Numbered from the stretch's first letter, positions 16,889-25,965 are shown. The stretch: DNA of 64,000 nt from Methylomagnum ishizawai (GCF_900155475.1 NZ_FXAM01000001.1:1103501-1167500), one strand, 5' to 3'. Notes: a model not told the origin generated them from the sequence alone. Program-made: numbers and translations.

Positions 16889-19152
16889 GGAGCGACTTCT
16901 GGCGCGTCCGTTGCGCCGGGTGTTTCGGGTGTTCCCGCCTCTGGCAATTCGCGGATCAGGACGATCCCGGCCAGGGGCGGTAGGGTGATGTTGAGGGAAT
17001 AGGGACGGCCCATCCAGGCCTGGGCTTCGGCTTCCAGCGGTGGGTTGCCCATATTGCTGCCGCCGTAGTAGATCGAGTCGGAATTGAGGATTTCGCGGTA
17101 GGTGCCGTCCGCCGGGACGCCGATGCGGTAGTGGTGGCGGGGGATGGGTGTGAAATTGAACGCCACCACCACGAATGCGTCCTTGGCCCGGCGGAGGTAG
17201 CTCAGCACCGATTGCGGGGCGTCGTGGCAATCGATCCATTCGAAGCCCTGGCCGTCGCCATCGTAGCGGTGCAGGGCGGGATAACGGGTATAGGTGCGGT
17301 TGAGGTCGCCGACCAGGGTGGCGATGCCGCGATGGTTGGCACGGTCGTAGAGGTACCAGTCCAGGGGTTTGGCGGCGTTCCATTCCTCGGCCTGGGCGAA
17401 TTCGCAGCCCATGAACAACAGCTTCTTGCCGGGATAGGTGAACATGAAGGTGTAGAGCAGCCTGAGATTGGCGAAACGCCGCCATTCGTCGCCCGGCATC
17501 TTGCCCAGCAGGGATTGCTTGCCATGCACCACTTCATCATGCGAAAACGGTAGGATGAAGTTTTCGGTGAAGGCGTACAGCAGGCCGAAGGTCAGTTGGT
17601 CGTGATGGAATTGGCGATGCACCGGGTCTTTGCCCATGTAGACCAGGGTGTCGTGCATCCAACCCATGTTCCATTTCAGGGAGAAACCCAGGCCGCCGGT
17701 CCAGGTCGGGCGGGTGACTTGCGGCCAGGCGGTGGATTCCTCGGCGACGATCAGGGTGCCGGGGAATTGCTGGTGGGCGACGGTGTTGAGTTCGCGCAGG
17801 AAGGCGATGGCTTCGAGGTTTTCGTTGCCGCCGTATTTGTTGGGAATCCAATCGCCCGGATCGCGGGAATAATCCAGGTACAGCATCGAGGCCACGGCAT
17901 CGACCCTGAGCCCATCGAGATGGAATTCCTCCAGCCAGAACAAGGCGCTACCGATCAGGAAATTGCGGACCTCGTTGCGCCCGAAGTTGTAGATCAAGGT
18001 GCCCCAGTCGCGGTGTTCGCCCAATCTGGGGTCTTCGTGTTCATAGAGCGGCGTGCCGTCGAACCAGGCCAGCCCGTGGGCGTCCTTGGGGAAATGGGCC
18101 GGCACCCAGTCGAGCAACACGCCGATGCCGTGGGTATGGCAATGATCGACGAAGGCGCGGAAATCGTCCGGCGTGCCGAAGCGGCTGGTCGGGGCGAAAT
18201 AGCCGGTGGTTTGATAGCCCCAGGAGCCGTCGTAAGGATGTTCGGTGATGGGCAGGAGTTCGAGATGGGTGAAGCCATGGGCCTGGGCATGGGCTACCAG
18301 GCGCTCGGCCAGGACGCGGTAATTGAGGAAGCCGCCGTCGTGGTCCCGCTGCCAGGAGCCGAGATGGACTTCGTACACCGACAGCGGTTCGTGCGGCCAG
18401 TCGCGGCTTTTGCGGTCTTCCATCCAGGTATCGTCGGTCCAGGCGTATTCCGGGTCGGCGGCGACGATGGCGGCGTTGTCGGGGCGGACTTCGAATTGGC
18501 GTCCGTAGGGATCGGTCTTGAGCAGGAGGGTACCGTGCTGGCGGTTGCGGATCTCGAATTTATAGACCGTGCCCGGCGCGATTTCCGGGATGAACAACTC
18601 CCAGACCCCGCCGCCGCCCCGGACCCGCATCGGATGGCAGCGCCCGTCCCAGGCGTTGAAATCACCCACCACGCTGACCCGCTCGGCATTGGGCGCCCAG
18701 GTCGCGAAGCGGACGCCCGCGATGCCATCGACCGTTTGCGGATGGGCGCCGAGGATGCGGTGGATATGCCAGTGCTTGCCTTCGCCGAACAGGTAGAGGT
18801 CGAAATCGGAGATTTGCGGCGGGAAAGAATAGGGATCGCAATATTCGTGGGCCCGCCCGGCTCCATCGGTCCAGGACAGCCGGTAATGACGGGGGAGCTT
18901 GGCGGCGCGGTCCGGTCGGTATTCAAACAGGGGGCTGTCGGCAACGCGCTGGAATTCGGGGCCGCCGGGGCCGAGGCGCACGGTTTCCGCCCGTGGCAGC
19001 AAGGCCCGCAGCACCGCGCCCCCCGGAACCGGGTGCCGGCCCAGTACCGCGAAGGGATCGGGGTGGCGGGCGGTGATGATGCGCTGGAGTTCGGATAACG
19101 GCTCCGCTTCGTCTGCGTGTCCGGCGACGCGGCCCGCTTCGGTCGAGTTCAC
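16885..19152 (-). CDS. glgB: 1,4-alpha-glucan branching enzyme (GH13)
   Basis: Introduces alpha-1,6 branches into glycogen. I chose the GTG at 19152, with AGAGGCCAAATAAA before it, giving 755 residues that begin shortly before the conserved [13 protein letters not shown] longer frame from a GTG at 19245 adds 31 non-conserved residues and would run nearly to glgC. Two N-terminal beta-sandwich modules (about 20-230) lead to the TIM barrel. It has [38 protein letters not shown] (nucleophile Asp), [10 protein letters not shown] (acid/base Glu) and [14 protein letters not shown] (transition-state Asp). The C-terminal sandwich ends by about 735. It overlaps glgA by 4 bp and is divergent from glgC. 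Confidence 0.95.
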   Translation of the reverse strand: MNSTEAGRVAGHADEAEPLSELQRIITARHPDPFAVLGRHPVPGGAVLRALLPRAETVRLGPGGPEFQRVADSPLFEYRPDRAAKLPRHYRLSWTDGAGRAHEYCDPYSFPPQISDFDLYLFGEGKHWHIHRILGAHPQTVDGIAGVRFATWAPNAERVSVVGDFNAWDGRCHPMRVRGGGGVWELFIPEIAPGTVYKFEIRNRQHGTLLLKTDPYGRQFEVRPDNAAIVAADPEYAWTDDTWMEDRKSRDWPHEPLSVYEVHLGSWQRDHDGGFLNYRVLAERLVAHAQAHGFTHLELLPITEHPYDGSWGYQTTGYFAPTSRFGTPDDFRAFVDHCHTHGIGVLLDWVPAHFPKDAHGLAWFDGTPLYEHEDPRLGEHRDWGTLIYNFGRNEVRNFLIGSALFWLEEFHLDGLRVDAVASMLYLDYSRDPGDWIPNKYGGNENLEAIAFLRELNTVAHQQFPGTLIVAEESTAWPQVTRPTWTGGLGFSLKWNMGWMHDTLVYMGKDPVHRQFHHDQLTFGLLYAFTENFILPFSHDEVVHGKQSLLGKMPGDEWRRFANLRLLYTFMFTYPGKKLLFMGCEFAQAEEWNAAKPLDWYLYDRANHRGIATLVGDLNRTYTRYPALHRYDGDGQGFEWIDCHDAPQSVLSYLRRAKDAFVVVAFNFTPIPRHHYRIGVPADGTYREILNSDSIYYGGSNMGNPPLEAEAQAWMGRPYSLNITLPPLAGIVLIRELPEAGTPETPGATDAPEVAP

Positions 19153-19270
19153 TTTATTTGGCCTCTGAGAGTAGAATGTCGCGGTCTTATGGATACCCGA
19201 ACACCGGCCTAATGTTAACAAATTTGGGCTTTCGGTGTGCGCCACCTTTCTCTTAGAGGAGCTTTAGCCC

Positions 19271-20542
19271 ATGCCAGAATCGATGCATTCCTCCCGCTTC
19301 GTTAGCCGCCTCACCCGGCACACTTTGGCGCTGATTCTGGCCGGGGGACGCGGTAGCCGCCTCTACAAACTCACCGAATGGCGGGCCAAACCCGCCGTCC
19401 CCTTCGGCGGTAAATTCCGTATCATCGACTTTCCATTGTCCAACTGCCTGAATTCGGGAATCCGCCAAATCGGGGTATTGACCCAGTATAAGGCCGACTC
19501 CCTGATCCGCCATATCCAGCAGGGTTGGGGTTTCCTCCGCGCCGAACTGGGCGAGTTCGTGGATATCCTCCCGGCCCAGCAGCGCTTGCAGGAATCCTGG
19601 TATGCCGGTACCGCCGACGCCGTCTACCAGAACCTCGATATCCTGCGCCAGCAAAACTCCGAGTACATCCTGATCCTGGCCGGCGACCACGTCTACAAGA
19701 TGGATTACGGCCTGATGATGGCCTACCACGCCGAAATGGAAGCCGACCTCACTATCGGCTGCATGGAGGTGCCCATCGCCGAAGCCAGGGAGTTCGGCGT
19801 CATGCATGTCGACGACAACAAACGCATCATCGATTTCGTCGAGAAGCCGCAGAATCCCCCGCCCATGCCCAACCGCCCGGATACCGCCCTGGCCTCGATG
19901 GGCATCTACGTCTTCAACACCAGCTTCCTATTCGAGCAACTCATCAAGGACGCCGACACCCCCGGTTCCAGCCACGATTTCGGCAAGGACATCATCCCCT
20001 CGATCATCAAGAAATACCGGGTGTTCGCCTATCCGTTCCGCGACGCGCAAAGCGGCGTGCAGGCCTATTGGCGCGACGTGGGCACGGTGGATGCCTATTG
20101 GGCGGCCAATATGGAATTGATCGGCGTGGACCCCGAACTCAACCTGTACGACCACGATTGGCCGATCTGGACCTACCAGGCCCAGACCCCGCCGGCCAAG
20201 TTCGTGTTCGACGACGACGACCGCCGCGGCATGGCGGTGGATTCGATGGTCTCGGGCGGCTGCATCATCTCGGGTTCGGAAGTCCGGCACTCGCTGCTGT
20301 TCAGCAATGTGCGGGTGAATTCCTACGCGGTGGTGAAGGATTCGGTGATCCTGCCCGAGGTGAATATCGGCCGCCATTGCCGCATCACCAAGGCCATCAT
20401 CGACCGCGGCTGCCATATCCCGCCCAACACCGTCATCGGCGAGAACCCGGAGGAGGACCGCAAGCGCTTCCATGTCAGCCCCGGCGGCGTGGTGCTGGTC
20501 ACCCCGGACGCCTTGGGCCAGCGGCTGCATTTCGCCCGCTAA
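19271..20542 (+). CDS. glgC: Glucose-1-phosphate adenylyltransferase (ADP-glucose pyrophosphorylase)
   Basis: Makes ADP-glucose from glucose-1-phosphate and ATP, the committed and allosterically controlled step of bacterial glycogen synthesis. 423 residues; the ATG at 19271 follows AGAGGAGCTTTAGCCC. Motifs: [20 protein letters not shown] (nucleotide binding), [39 protein letters not shown], and a C-terminal left-handed beta-helix ([20 protein letters not shown]). The divergent gene is glgB, with only 118 bp between the start codons, so both promoters must share that interval. A perfect terminator at 20621 closes the transcript before malQ. Confidence 0.96.
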   Translation: MPESMHSSRFVSRLTRHTLALILAGGRGSRLYKLTEWRAKPAVPFGGKFRIIDFPLSNCLNSGIRQIGVLTQYKADSLIRHIQQGWGFLRAELGEFVDILPAQQRLQESWYAGTADAVYQNLDILRQQNSEYILILAGDHVYKMDYGLMMAYHAEMEADLTIGCMEVPIAEAREFGVMHVDDNKRIIDFVEKPQNPPPMPNRPDTALASMGIYVFNTSFLFEQLIKDADTPGSSHDFGKDIIPSIIKKYRVFAYPFRDAQSGVQAYWRDVGTVDAYWAANMELIGVDPELNLYDHDWPIWTYQAQTPPAKFVFDDDDRRGMAVDSMVSGGCIISGSEVRHSLLFSNVRVNSYAVVKDSVILPEVNIGRHCRITKAIIDRGCHIPPNTVIGENPEEDRKRFHVSPGGVVLVTPDALGQRLHFAR

Positions 20543-20876
20543 CGGAGGGTGCGTTTTTATTTCGTCCCACGGTCTTTATTTCCCCCTCGGGCATAAAATA
20601 ATATTTGTGCCTGGAATCACGGAACCCGGTCCCACCGGGTTCCGCCTTTTTCGTTCCGCCATCCCTGAGCGATCCACGCGACACGCCAATCCCCCCAGTC
20701 CATGGCTGCCGCCCCTAACCGATGCCGATGCCATCCTCCCGGTCCGTCCCGGCTTCCGTTCAACCCCATCGGGCTTCACCGCCCCAGGCCCATCGGCCTA
20801 ACCGGCCCATTCCCTCAAGCAGCGACATGCAATCGAACCAATATCCCTCCAATTCCCCATCGACGGTAGGTGTGAA
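20543..20876. other. Intergenic region between glgC and malQ
   Basis: About 330 bp. It holds the glgC terminator (listed separately) and, just before it, an AT-rich stretch (GCATAAAATAATATTTGTGC, 20591-20610). The remaining 225 bases before malQ contain no gene and no promoter that I can defend. Confidence 0.5.
20621..20651 (+). terminator. Rho-independent terminator after glgC
   Basis: GGAACCCGGT-CCC-ACCGGGTTCC is a perfect 10-bp stem with a 3-base loop, followed by GCC and five T. It lies about 80 bases after the glgC stop codon and is one of the clearest terminators in the window. It implies that malQ has its own promoter. Confidence 0.9.
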
Positions 20877-22385
20877 GTGACGCAAGCCCATAGTATCCTC
20901 GACCGGCGCCGCGCCGGCGTCCTGTTGCACATCACTTCCCTGCCCGGCCTCCCCGATAATGGCGACCTCGGCGTGCACGCCTACCGTTTCGTGGACTTCC
21001 TCGCCGACCACGGCGTCACGGTCTGGCAGACCCTGCCCATCGGTCCCACCCATCCCGATGGTTCGCCCTACCAATGCCTGTCGGCCCACGCCGGCAATCC
21101 CTGGATGATCGACTTGGAGTGGCTGCTCCGGCGGGGCTGGCTGGAAGAAGCCGATATCGCCGCCGCCTGGACCGCCGCCGATCCCACCAGGCACCGTGGG
21201 CAATGCCTGGGCAAGGCTTATGGGCGCTTCGCCCAATTGCCCGAGGACGACGAATACCGCCAAGCCTACCGGCGGTTTTGCGGGGGGCAGGCGGCTTGGC
21301 TGGCCGATTACGCGCTGTTCATCGCCCTGCGCCAGGAACTCAAGCACCGGCCTTGGCAGGACTGGCCCATCGCCTTGCGCGACCGCGAACCCGCCGCGCT
21401 GGACGAGGCCCGGCGGCGCTTGGCGGAAGGCGTGGACCGGGTCGGGTTCGAGCAATTCGTTTTCTTCCAGCAATGGGGGGAATTGCGGGACTACGCCAAG
21501 CGCCGCGGGGTGCTGTTGTTCGGCGATATGCCCATCTTCATCGCCAGCGATAGCGCCGATGTCTGGGCGCGGCGGGAATATTTCGACCTCAGGGAGGACG
21601 GGCAGGCGCGGGTCGTGGCCGGGGTGCCGCCGGACTATTTCTCCGCCACCGGGCAGCGCTGGGGCAATCCCCATTACCGTTGGGCGCGGATGGCGGAGGA
21701 TGGCTTCCGCTGGTGGTTGGAGCGCATCCGCAGCCAGTTGGCGCTGTACGACTGGGTCAGGATCGACCATTTCCGGGGCTTCGAGGCCTACTGGGAAATC
21801 CCCGCCGAATCGGAAACCGCCATGCATGGCCGCTGGGTGGAAGCGCCCGGCGCGGCGTTGTTGGACGCCGTGTTCGCCACCCTCGATGGCGCGGGCCTAC
21901 CCCTCGTGGCCGAGAATCTCGGCATTATCACGCCGGAAGTGGAAGCGCTGCGCAACCGTTTCGATATTCCCGGTATGTTGATCCTGCAATTCGCCTTCGA
22001 CGGCGGGCCGGATAACCCTTATCTGCCGCATAATCATACCCCGAATAACGTGGTTTATACCGGCACCCACGATAACGATACCACCTTGTCCTGGTTCGAG
22101 GGTTTGTCGGAGGCGCAGCGGACCCATGTCTACGAGTATCTGGGCCATTCCAGCCTGAAAATGCCCTGGGCTTTGGCGCAATCCGCGCTGGCCTCGGTGG
22201 CGAAGCTGGCGATACTGCCGATGCAGGATATCCTGGAGCAGGGCAAGGGATATCGGATGAATACCCCCGGCACCATGGACGATACCAATTGGCGCTGGCG
22301 GTTCGGGTGGGAGCAATTGACGGTGGAGCAAGGGGCCGAACTGGCACGCCTGATCCATTTATATGGCAGGCAGCCCGAGGCTTGA
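20877..22385 (+). CDS. malQ: 4-alpha-glucanotransferase (amylomaltase, GH77)
   Basis: Transfers alpha-1,4-glucan segments between maltooligosaccharides, working with branching enzyme and phosphorylase in glycogen turnover. 502 residues, the usual short GH77 length. The GTG at 20877 follows GGTAGGTGTGAA. Motifs: RAGVLLHITSLPG near the N-terminus, WQTLPIGPTHPDGSPYQ, LLFGDMPIFIASDSADVWA, YDWVRIDHFRGFEAYW (nucleophile Asp), LVAENLGIITPEVEAL (acid/base Glu) and YTGTHDNDTTLSWF. It follows glgC on the same strand after a terminator, so it belongs to the glycogen cluster but is probably transcribed separately. Confidence 0.95.
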   Translation: MTQAHSILDRRRAGVLLHITSLPGLPDNGDLGVHAYRFVDFLADHGVTVWQTLPIGPTHPDGSPYQCLSAHAGNPWMIDLEWLLRRGWLEEADIAAAWTAADPTRHRGQCLGKAYGRFAQLPEDDEYRQAYRRFCGGQAAWLADYALFIALRQELKHRPWQDWPIALRDREPAALDEARRRLAEGVDRVGFEQFVFFQQWGELRDYAKRRGVLLFGDMPIFIASDSADVWARREYFDLREDGQARVVAGVPPDYFSATGQRWGNPHYRWARMAEDGFRWWLERIRSQLALYDWVRIDHFRGFEAYWEIPAESETAMHGRWVEAPGAALLDAVFATLDGAGLPLVAENLGIITPEVEALRNRFDIPGMLILQFAFDGGPDNPYLPHNHTPNNVVYTGTHDNDTTLSWFEGLSEAQRTHVYEYLGHSSLKMPWALAQSALASVAKLAILPMQDILEQGKGYRMNTPGTMDDTNWRWRFGWEQLTVEQGAELARLIHLYGRQPEA

Positions 22386-22821
22386 GCGGCCCGGAGGGCG
22401 GGCGGTCCCCATAATATAAAAAGCTTTGCCGCATAAACGATGGCGCGGACTCGCCGGCTTCGCGTTACGCAACAAAGCTTGATTTCGTGGGCTGTTTCCG
22501 GGCCTTTGTTATTTCGATCCTTGGATCGACCGGCAAAACGCCGTGCCCGATGGGCGCGGCGTTTCGGCTTGGCTTCCCGCCTTGGATGGGACGCGCGTTT
22601 TTACCTCAACAGACTTTATATTCGCCAAAGGACGTTCCCGCTGGTTATCCGGGCGTCCGCCGGGACCGTAACTTGGGTTACGCCCGTGGGTGGCTTTTCC
22701 AAATGCTCCGTACCCAAGGCGCGGCTATTCTATGAACCTTAATAATCTTGTTCAAGCGCCCGCGCCCGACTTTTTTGGTCCGGGGCCGGGATGGCGGCGC
22801 GGCCCGCCTGTTTTCAAGCCC
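22386..22821. other. Structured intergenic region, no credible gene
   Basis: About 430 bp between convergent malQ and the phosphatase gene. A 100-codon frame on the plus strand looks like chance. The stretch is rich in inverted repeats: AAGCTTTG/CAAAGCTT (22420-22480), CGATCC-TT-GGATCG (22515-22528), the 13-bp hairpin listed separately, GGACG/CGTCC (22630-22657) and CGTAAC-TTGG-GTTACG (22667-22682). It could be an RNA gene, a cluster of terminator or repeat elements, or the remains of a mobile element. I cannot decide between these. Confidence 0.45.
22536..22564. repeat. 13-bp perfect hairpin
   Basis: AAACGCCGTGCCC-GAT-GGGCGCGGCGTTT: all 13 positions pair, with one G-T wobble, around a 3-base loop. 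It could serve as the malQ terminator (150 bases past its stop) although only three T sit at its 3' edge, or be part of a larger folded element. Confidence 0.6.
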
Positions 22822-23298
22822 TTAGCCTGCGGCCAAATTCGGCCTGAGCGCTTCTAGCAATCCCGCCGTCGCGGCTTCCAACATCTCCCGGACCTCGATG
22901 AAGGCCGCGTCGTCGGCATGGAAGGGGTCGGGCAGGCTCCGGGTCCCGAGCCGGGGGGCGTAATCCAGCATCCGCACGATCTTGTGGACATGCTGCTTGG
23001 GGCAGATATAGCGCAGCGTGTCGAAGTTGTGGCCGTCCATGGCCAGGACTAGGTCGAAGCGCTCGAAATCCGCCCGCCGCACCGCCCGCGCCCGCTGTCC
23101 GCTGATATCGATGCCGAGTTCCGCCATGGCTTTTTGAGCGCGTGGGTCGGGCGGCGCGTCCGGGAAATTGGCATGGGTGCCCGCCGAATCGACGAAGACC
23201 ACGTCCCCGAACCCGGCGTTCTCCGCCAGGTGCCTGAATAAACCCTCCGCCATCGGGGAGCGGCAGATATTCCCCATGCAACAAAACAACAGCTTCAC
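22822..23298 (-). CDS. Low-molecular-weight protein tyrosine phosphatase
   Basis: A 158-residue phosphatase. The P-loop CMGNICRS (C-x5-R-S) stands right after the first beta strand, and the general-acid loop LPDPFH lies near residue 127, both defining the LMW-PTP family. Start choice: an ATG at 23307 touches the GAGGAGG ribosome binding site directly, which is too close. The GTG at 23298 is nine bases beyond it and yields MKLLFCCMGNICRSP, the usual N-terminus. Bacterial relatives (Wzb, Etp) often reset tyrosine kinases controlling polysaccharide export; none is adjacent here, so the partner is unknown. It is convergent with malQ and divergent from ppk2. Confidence 0.9.
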   Translation of the reverse strand: MKLLFCCMGNICRSPMAEGLFRHLAENAGFGDVVFVDSAGTHANFPDAPPDPRAQKAMAELGIDISGQRARAVRRADFERFDLVLAMDGHNFDTLRYICPKQHVHKIVRMLDYAPRLGTRSLPDPFHADDAAFIEVREMLEAATAGLLEALRPNLAAG

Positions 23299-23489
23299 GT
23301 CGTCCATCCTCCTCGGAATCCAGGGCGCGGCCTAGGTCGCGTTCCCGTCCGCGCCGCCCAAAACCACGAAGATACAACAGCGCCCCTTCCGCCGCGAGTC
23401 CTGCCGCGCCGGTGCCGCTTGGGACCGGGGTTTTGCCGCTACACTTCGGGGGTGGATAACACGACCCCGACCTCCCAGGAGCCTATGCC

Positions 23490-24476
23490 ATGAGTCGATC
23501 CAAACCCAAAACCCCCGGCGCATCCGCCACCGATCCCGTCGCCACCGCCCCGGCGCAAACCCCGGAACCGCCCAACCCGGAAGCCGCGGCGGAAATCGGG
23601 GCGATCAGCCACGGACCCACCGCGCTCTTGGTCGCCAACGCCCCCGCCGGCACCGGGGAGGACAGCGACGAAGCCCGGTTGCCCCAGGACTACCCCTATC
23701 CGGGCCGGATGCGCAGGCGCGAATACGAGCGGCTCAAGCAGGAATTGCAGATCGAATTGCTCAAGGTGCAGAGTTGGGTGAAACAGTCCGGCCAGCGCAT
23801 GATCGTGCTGTTCGAGGGGCGGGACGCGGCGGGCAAGGGCGGCACCATCAAGCGCTTCACGGAACATCTCAATCCGCGCGGGGCCAGGGTCGTGGCCTTG
23901 GAAAAACCCACCGAGGTGGAGCGCGGCCAATGGTATTTCCAGCGTTATATCGGGCACTTCCCGACCGCCGGGGAGATGGTGTTCTTCGACCGCTCCTGGT
24001 ACAACCGGGCCGGGGTGGAGCGGGTCATGGGCTTTTGCAAACCCTTGGAATATCTGGAATTCCTGCGCCAAGCCCCATTCTTGGAGCGGATGTGGGTGAA
24101 CAGCGGCATCCGCTTGTTCAAGTACTGGTTCTCGGTCAGCCGCGAGGAGCAGTTGCGGCGCTTCGTGGCCCGCCGCGACGATCCGCTCAAGCATTGGAAA
24201 CTCAGTCCCATCGATATCAAATCGCTGGACCGCTGGGACGATTACACCGAAGCCAAAAAGGCCATGTTCTTCCATACCGATACCGCCGACGCGCCCTGGA
24301 CGGTGATCAAATCCGACGATAAGAAACGCGCCCGCATCAATTGCATGCGCCATTTCCTCTATACCCTGCCTTATCCCGACAAGGACCCCAAGGTCGCCTG
24401 CGAACCGGACCCGCTCTTGGTCGGACCCGCCGCACGGGTATTGGAAACAAGCGAAGATAGTCCGGGATTATCCTAA
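23490..24476 (+). CDS. ppk2: Polyphosphate kinase 2 family protein
   Basis: Moves phosphate between polyphosphate and nucleotides. 328 residues with a long Ala/Pro-rich N-terminal extension (about 60 residues) not typical of minimal PPK2. The kinase core begins near residue 70 and holds Walker A FEGRDAAGKGGTIKRF, Walker B FFDRSWYNRAGVERVMGFC, the lid segment FSVSREEQLRRF, and DPLKHWKLSPID. This is a one-domain PPK2. Whether it prefers GDP/ADP or AMP cannot be read safely. The ATG at 23490 follows CCAGGAGCCTATGCC. It stands as a single gene near the phosphatase and suggests polyphosphate storage beside glycogen. Confidence 0.93.
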   Translation: MSRSKPKTPGASATDPVATAPAQTPEPPNPEAAAEIGAISHGPTALLVANAPAGTGEDSDEARLPQDYPYPGRMRRREYERLKQELQIELLKVQSWVKQSGQRMIVLFEGRDAAGKGGTIKRFTEHLNPRGARVVALEKPTEVERGQWYFQRYIGHFPTAGEMVFFDRSWYNRAGVERVMGFCKPLEYLEFLRQAPFLERMWVNSGIRLFKYWFSVSREEQLRRFVARRDDPLKHWKLSPIDIKSLDRWDDYTEAKKAMFFHTDTADAPWTVIKSDDKKRARINCMRHFLYTLPYPDKDPKVACEPDPLLVGPAARVLETSEDSPGLS

Positions 24477-24638
24477 GGGAGACCGTGCCGGAAACCCGCA
24501 AAAACGCTGGCCGGATGGGAATGAAGCCGGAAATGGGAGCGGGTGGGGTGGGGGTATATCGGACTGGGCGGCGCGGCGGGCTGGGCCGGTATGCGTGATT
24601 TCACGCGGATTTGTGCGGGTTTTCACATGGGCGGGGTT

Positions 24639-25106
24639 TCATTCGCCGCCCGCCGCCGCGGGTAGGATATCGTGGTCGACCTGGCCGCTGCCTTCGTCGA
24701 TCATCGTCCGCAACATCATGCCATGGTGCTCCCCCAGGACACGTTCCAAGTGCCGTTCGATGGCGTCGGACATATTGAGCCCCTCCAGTTCGGACAAGGT
24801 TTTGACCAGCAGATGGGCGCGGGGCGACAGCATCACGGTGCGCTTGTACACCCGCTGATGCTGGGCGGCCATGCGCAACGCCCGCCGCAAGACCTGTATT
24901 TGCTCATCGGATAGCCATTCCCCGCACCACGCCCCCAGGCGTTCGGGGTCGCGTTCGGCCAGGGCCAGGGCGCCCAGGGCCGCGGTCGGGTCTTCGGTTT
25001 CCCAAGAGGGGGTCGAGCGGAGTTTCCGTTCCAGGAAATCATGGGCGATTCTGGCTTCGGCGGAGGATTTGAAAAGCTGGGATAGGCGTTCTGATATTTT
25101 GACCAT
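24639..25106 (-). CDS. Ribbon-helix-helix-type DNA-binding protein, unknown
   Basis: A 155-residue protein from the ATG at 25106; the frame extends about 20 codons upstream without an obvious better start. Residues about 100-140 (RTVMLSPRAHLLVKTLSELE, then GLNMSDAIERHLERVLGEH) read as one beta strand and two helices of a ribbon-helix-helix domain. A helical N-terminal half (ERLSQLFKSSAEARIAHDFL, and WLSDEQIQVLRRALRMAAQH) precedes it. This order, helical bundle then RHH, recalls the chromosome organiser MatP, though identity is low and MatP is known mainly from enteric and Vibrio relatives. A plain RHH regulator is equally possible. The short palindrome GCGTGATTTCACGC lies just beyond its 3' end (24593-24606). 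Confidence 0.6.
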   Translation of the reverse strand: MVKISERLSQLFKSSAEARIAHDFLERKLRSTPSWETEDPTAALGALALAERDPERLGAWCGEWLSDEQIQVLRRALRMAAQHQRVYKRTVMLSPRAHLLVKTLSELEGLNMSDAIERHLERVLGEHHGMMLRTMIDEGSGQVDHDILPAAAGGE

Positions 25107-25238
25107 GCGGCTCGGTGAATAGCTGTTATTGGCGGCGATTCCCGCCGAAAGCAATAATCGAGCCATATTGTGCCAGTGGCGGATTGATCCGCCCGTGCGA
25201 CCGGGCCGGTTCCCTGGGGTCCAGTCGGGCCGCCCGCC

Positions 25239-25451
25239 CTAAGAAGCCTCCATATCGGTGCCGAGCCACCGTTCTTCCCGGCCCCAGATATAGGTATGGC
25301 CGGAGCCATACACGGTATACACCGTGAACAGGTTGTCCTTTTTGGCCTGGCGCTCGATGGCGGCCAAGTCTGCGGCGGTGGTGGTTATTGCCAACAGTTG
25401 ATAACCCAGGTGCGAAAGGTCCACAGATTCGTTGGCTGGGTGGATGTCCAT
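25239..25451 (-). CDS. Small hypothetical protein (70 aa)
   Basis: A 70-residue soluble protein starting MDIHPANESVDLSHLGYQLL. The ATG at 25451 has a good ribosome binding site (GCAGGGAGATCGTT). Composition is ordinary, with a Tyr-rich C-terminal part (FTVYTVYGSGHTYIWG). There is no signal peptide, membrane segment or recognised domain. The good start site, typical codon use and lack of an overlapping gene support it as real. Function is unknown. Confidence 0.62.
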   Translation of the reverse strand: MDIHPANESVDLSHLGYQLLAITTTAADLAAIERQAKKDNLFTVYTVYGSGHTYIWGREERWLGTDMEAS

Positions 25452-25786
25452 AACGATCTCCCTGCGAGGACGCCCTCAAGAGTGTTGAATCTTGAGTTTC
25501 GTATAGTTTCCGTCGCCGAAGCGCGAAAAAAGTCACGGAATCCATCGCGTTTCCGATGAATCCCCTTGCACGCGGGGCGGGGTTTCCAGCGGATGGCGCG
25601 GACAAGGGCGATACCGCCGTGCCGGGCCATTTTTACGCCCCGTTTATGCCGTCACCGCGAAACCTTACGCACTTTTTACCCGCCTTTTCCTAAGATCATG
25701 CCGTGCCGATGGCCCGGTGCCCATCGGCCTGGGTAGGCCCGGAACGGGCCGGTTCGCAACGCCATCCTTTCCCGAGGAGGTTCCTG
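25452..25786. other. Intergenic region upstream of the kdp operon
   Basis: About 335 bp separating the small minus-strand gene from the kdp genes. The kdp-proximal part is T-rich in an otherwise GC-rich background and carries the KdpE-like repeat listed separately and a possible -10 box TAAGAT (25691-25696). No further gene is apparent. Confidence 0.5.
25632..25648 (+). promoter_or_regulatory. Candidate KdpE-binding direct repeat
   Basis: TTTACG-CCCCG-TTTATG is a 6-5-6 direct repeat with the layout of the E. coli KdpE site as I recall it (TTTATA-N5-TTTACA). With TAAGAT at 25691 as the -10 box, the repeat falls about 55-71 bases before the start of transcription, close to the E. coli position. 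A weaker second copy, CTTACG-N5-TTTACC, lies at 25664-25680. No kdpDE genes are in the window. Confidence 0.42.
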
Positions 25787-25879
25787 ATGGACATCCTGTA
25801 TCTCGCCCTCATCCTGGTTTGCTTCGGGCTCGGTTTCGCCCTCGTCTACGGCTGCGACCGGCTCAGGAGGTCGCCATGA
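25787..25879 (+). CDS. Microprotein preceding kdpF (30 aa, one membrane segment)
   Basis: Thirty residues beginning MDILYLALILVCFGLGFALV and ending GCDRLRRSP: one transmembrane helix with a short basic cytoplasmic end. The ATG at 25787 has a strong ribosome binding site (CGAGGAGGTTCCTG). Its stop overlaps the kdpF start (ATGA at 25876-25879), so the two are translationally coupled. The size, membrane helix and position suggest a small partner of the Kdp complex or operon. From memory, short proteins of this kind are found in front of kdpF in other Proteobacteria. I know of no proven function. Confidence 0.7.
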   Translation: MDILYLALILVCFGLGFALVYGCDRLRRSP

Positions 25880-25965
25880 GCGGGCTTTATCTTGTGAGCG
25901 GGCTGCTGGCCCTGGGCGTCTTCCTTTATCTGGTGTTCGCCTTGCTCTACCCGGAGAAATTCTGA
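25876..25965 (+). CDS. kdpF: KdpF subunit of the K+-transporting ATPase
   Basis: A 29-residue single-span membrane peptide: MSGLYLVSGLLALGVFLYLV, then FALLYPEKF. KdpF of E. coli is also 29 residues and stabilises the KdpABC complex in the inner membrane. The C-terminal PEKF is a common KdpF ending. Its start overlaps the upstream microprotein stop (ATGA) and its stop overlaps the kdpA start by one base (TGATG), so translation is tightly coupled through the operon. Confidence 0.92.
   Translation: MSGLYLVSGLLALGVFLYLVFALLYPEKF

Noticed and set aside
22419-22481. Inverted AAGCTTTG/CAAAGCTT arms that might mark an integron attC site
   Set aside because: The arms lack the core-site sequences of attC, and no integrase or gene cassette is present.
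22440-22742. A 100-codon open frame after malQ
   Set aside because: It has a basic, low-complexity composition, no ribosome binding site, and overlaps several hairpins. It looks noncoding.
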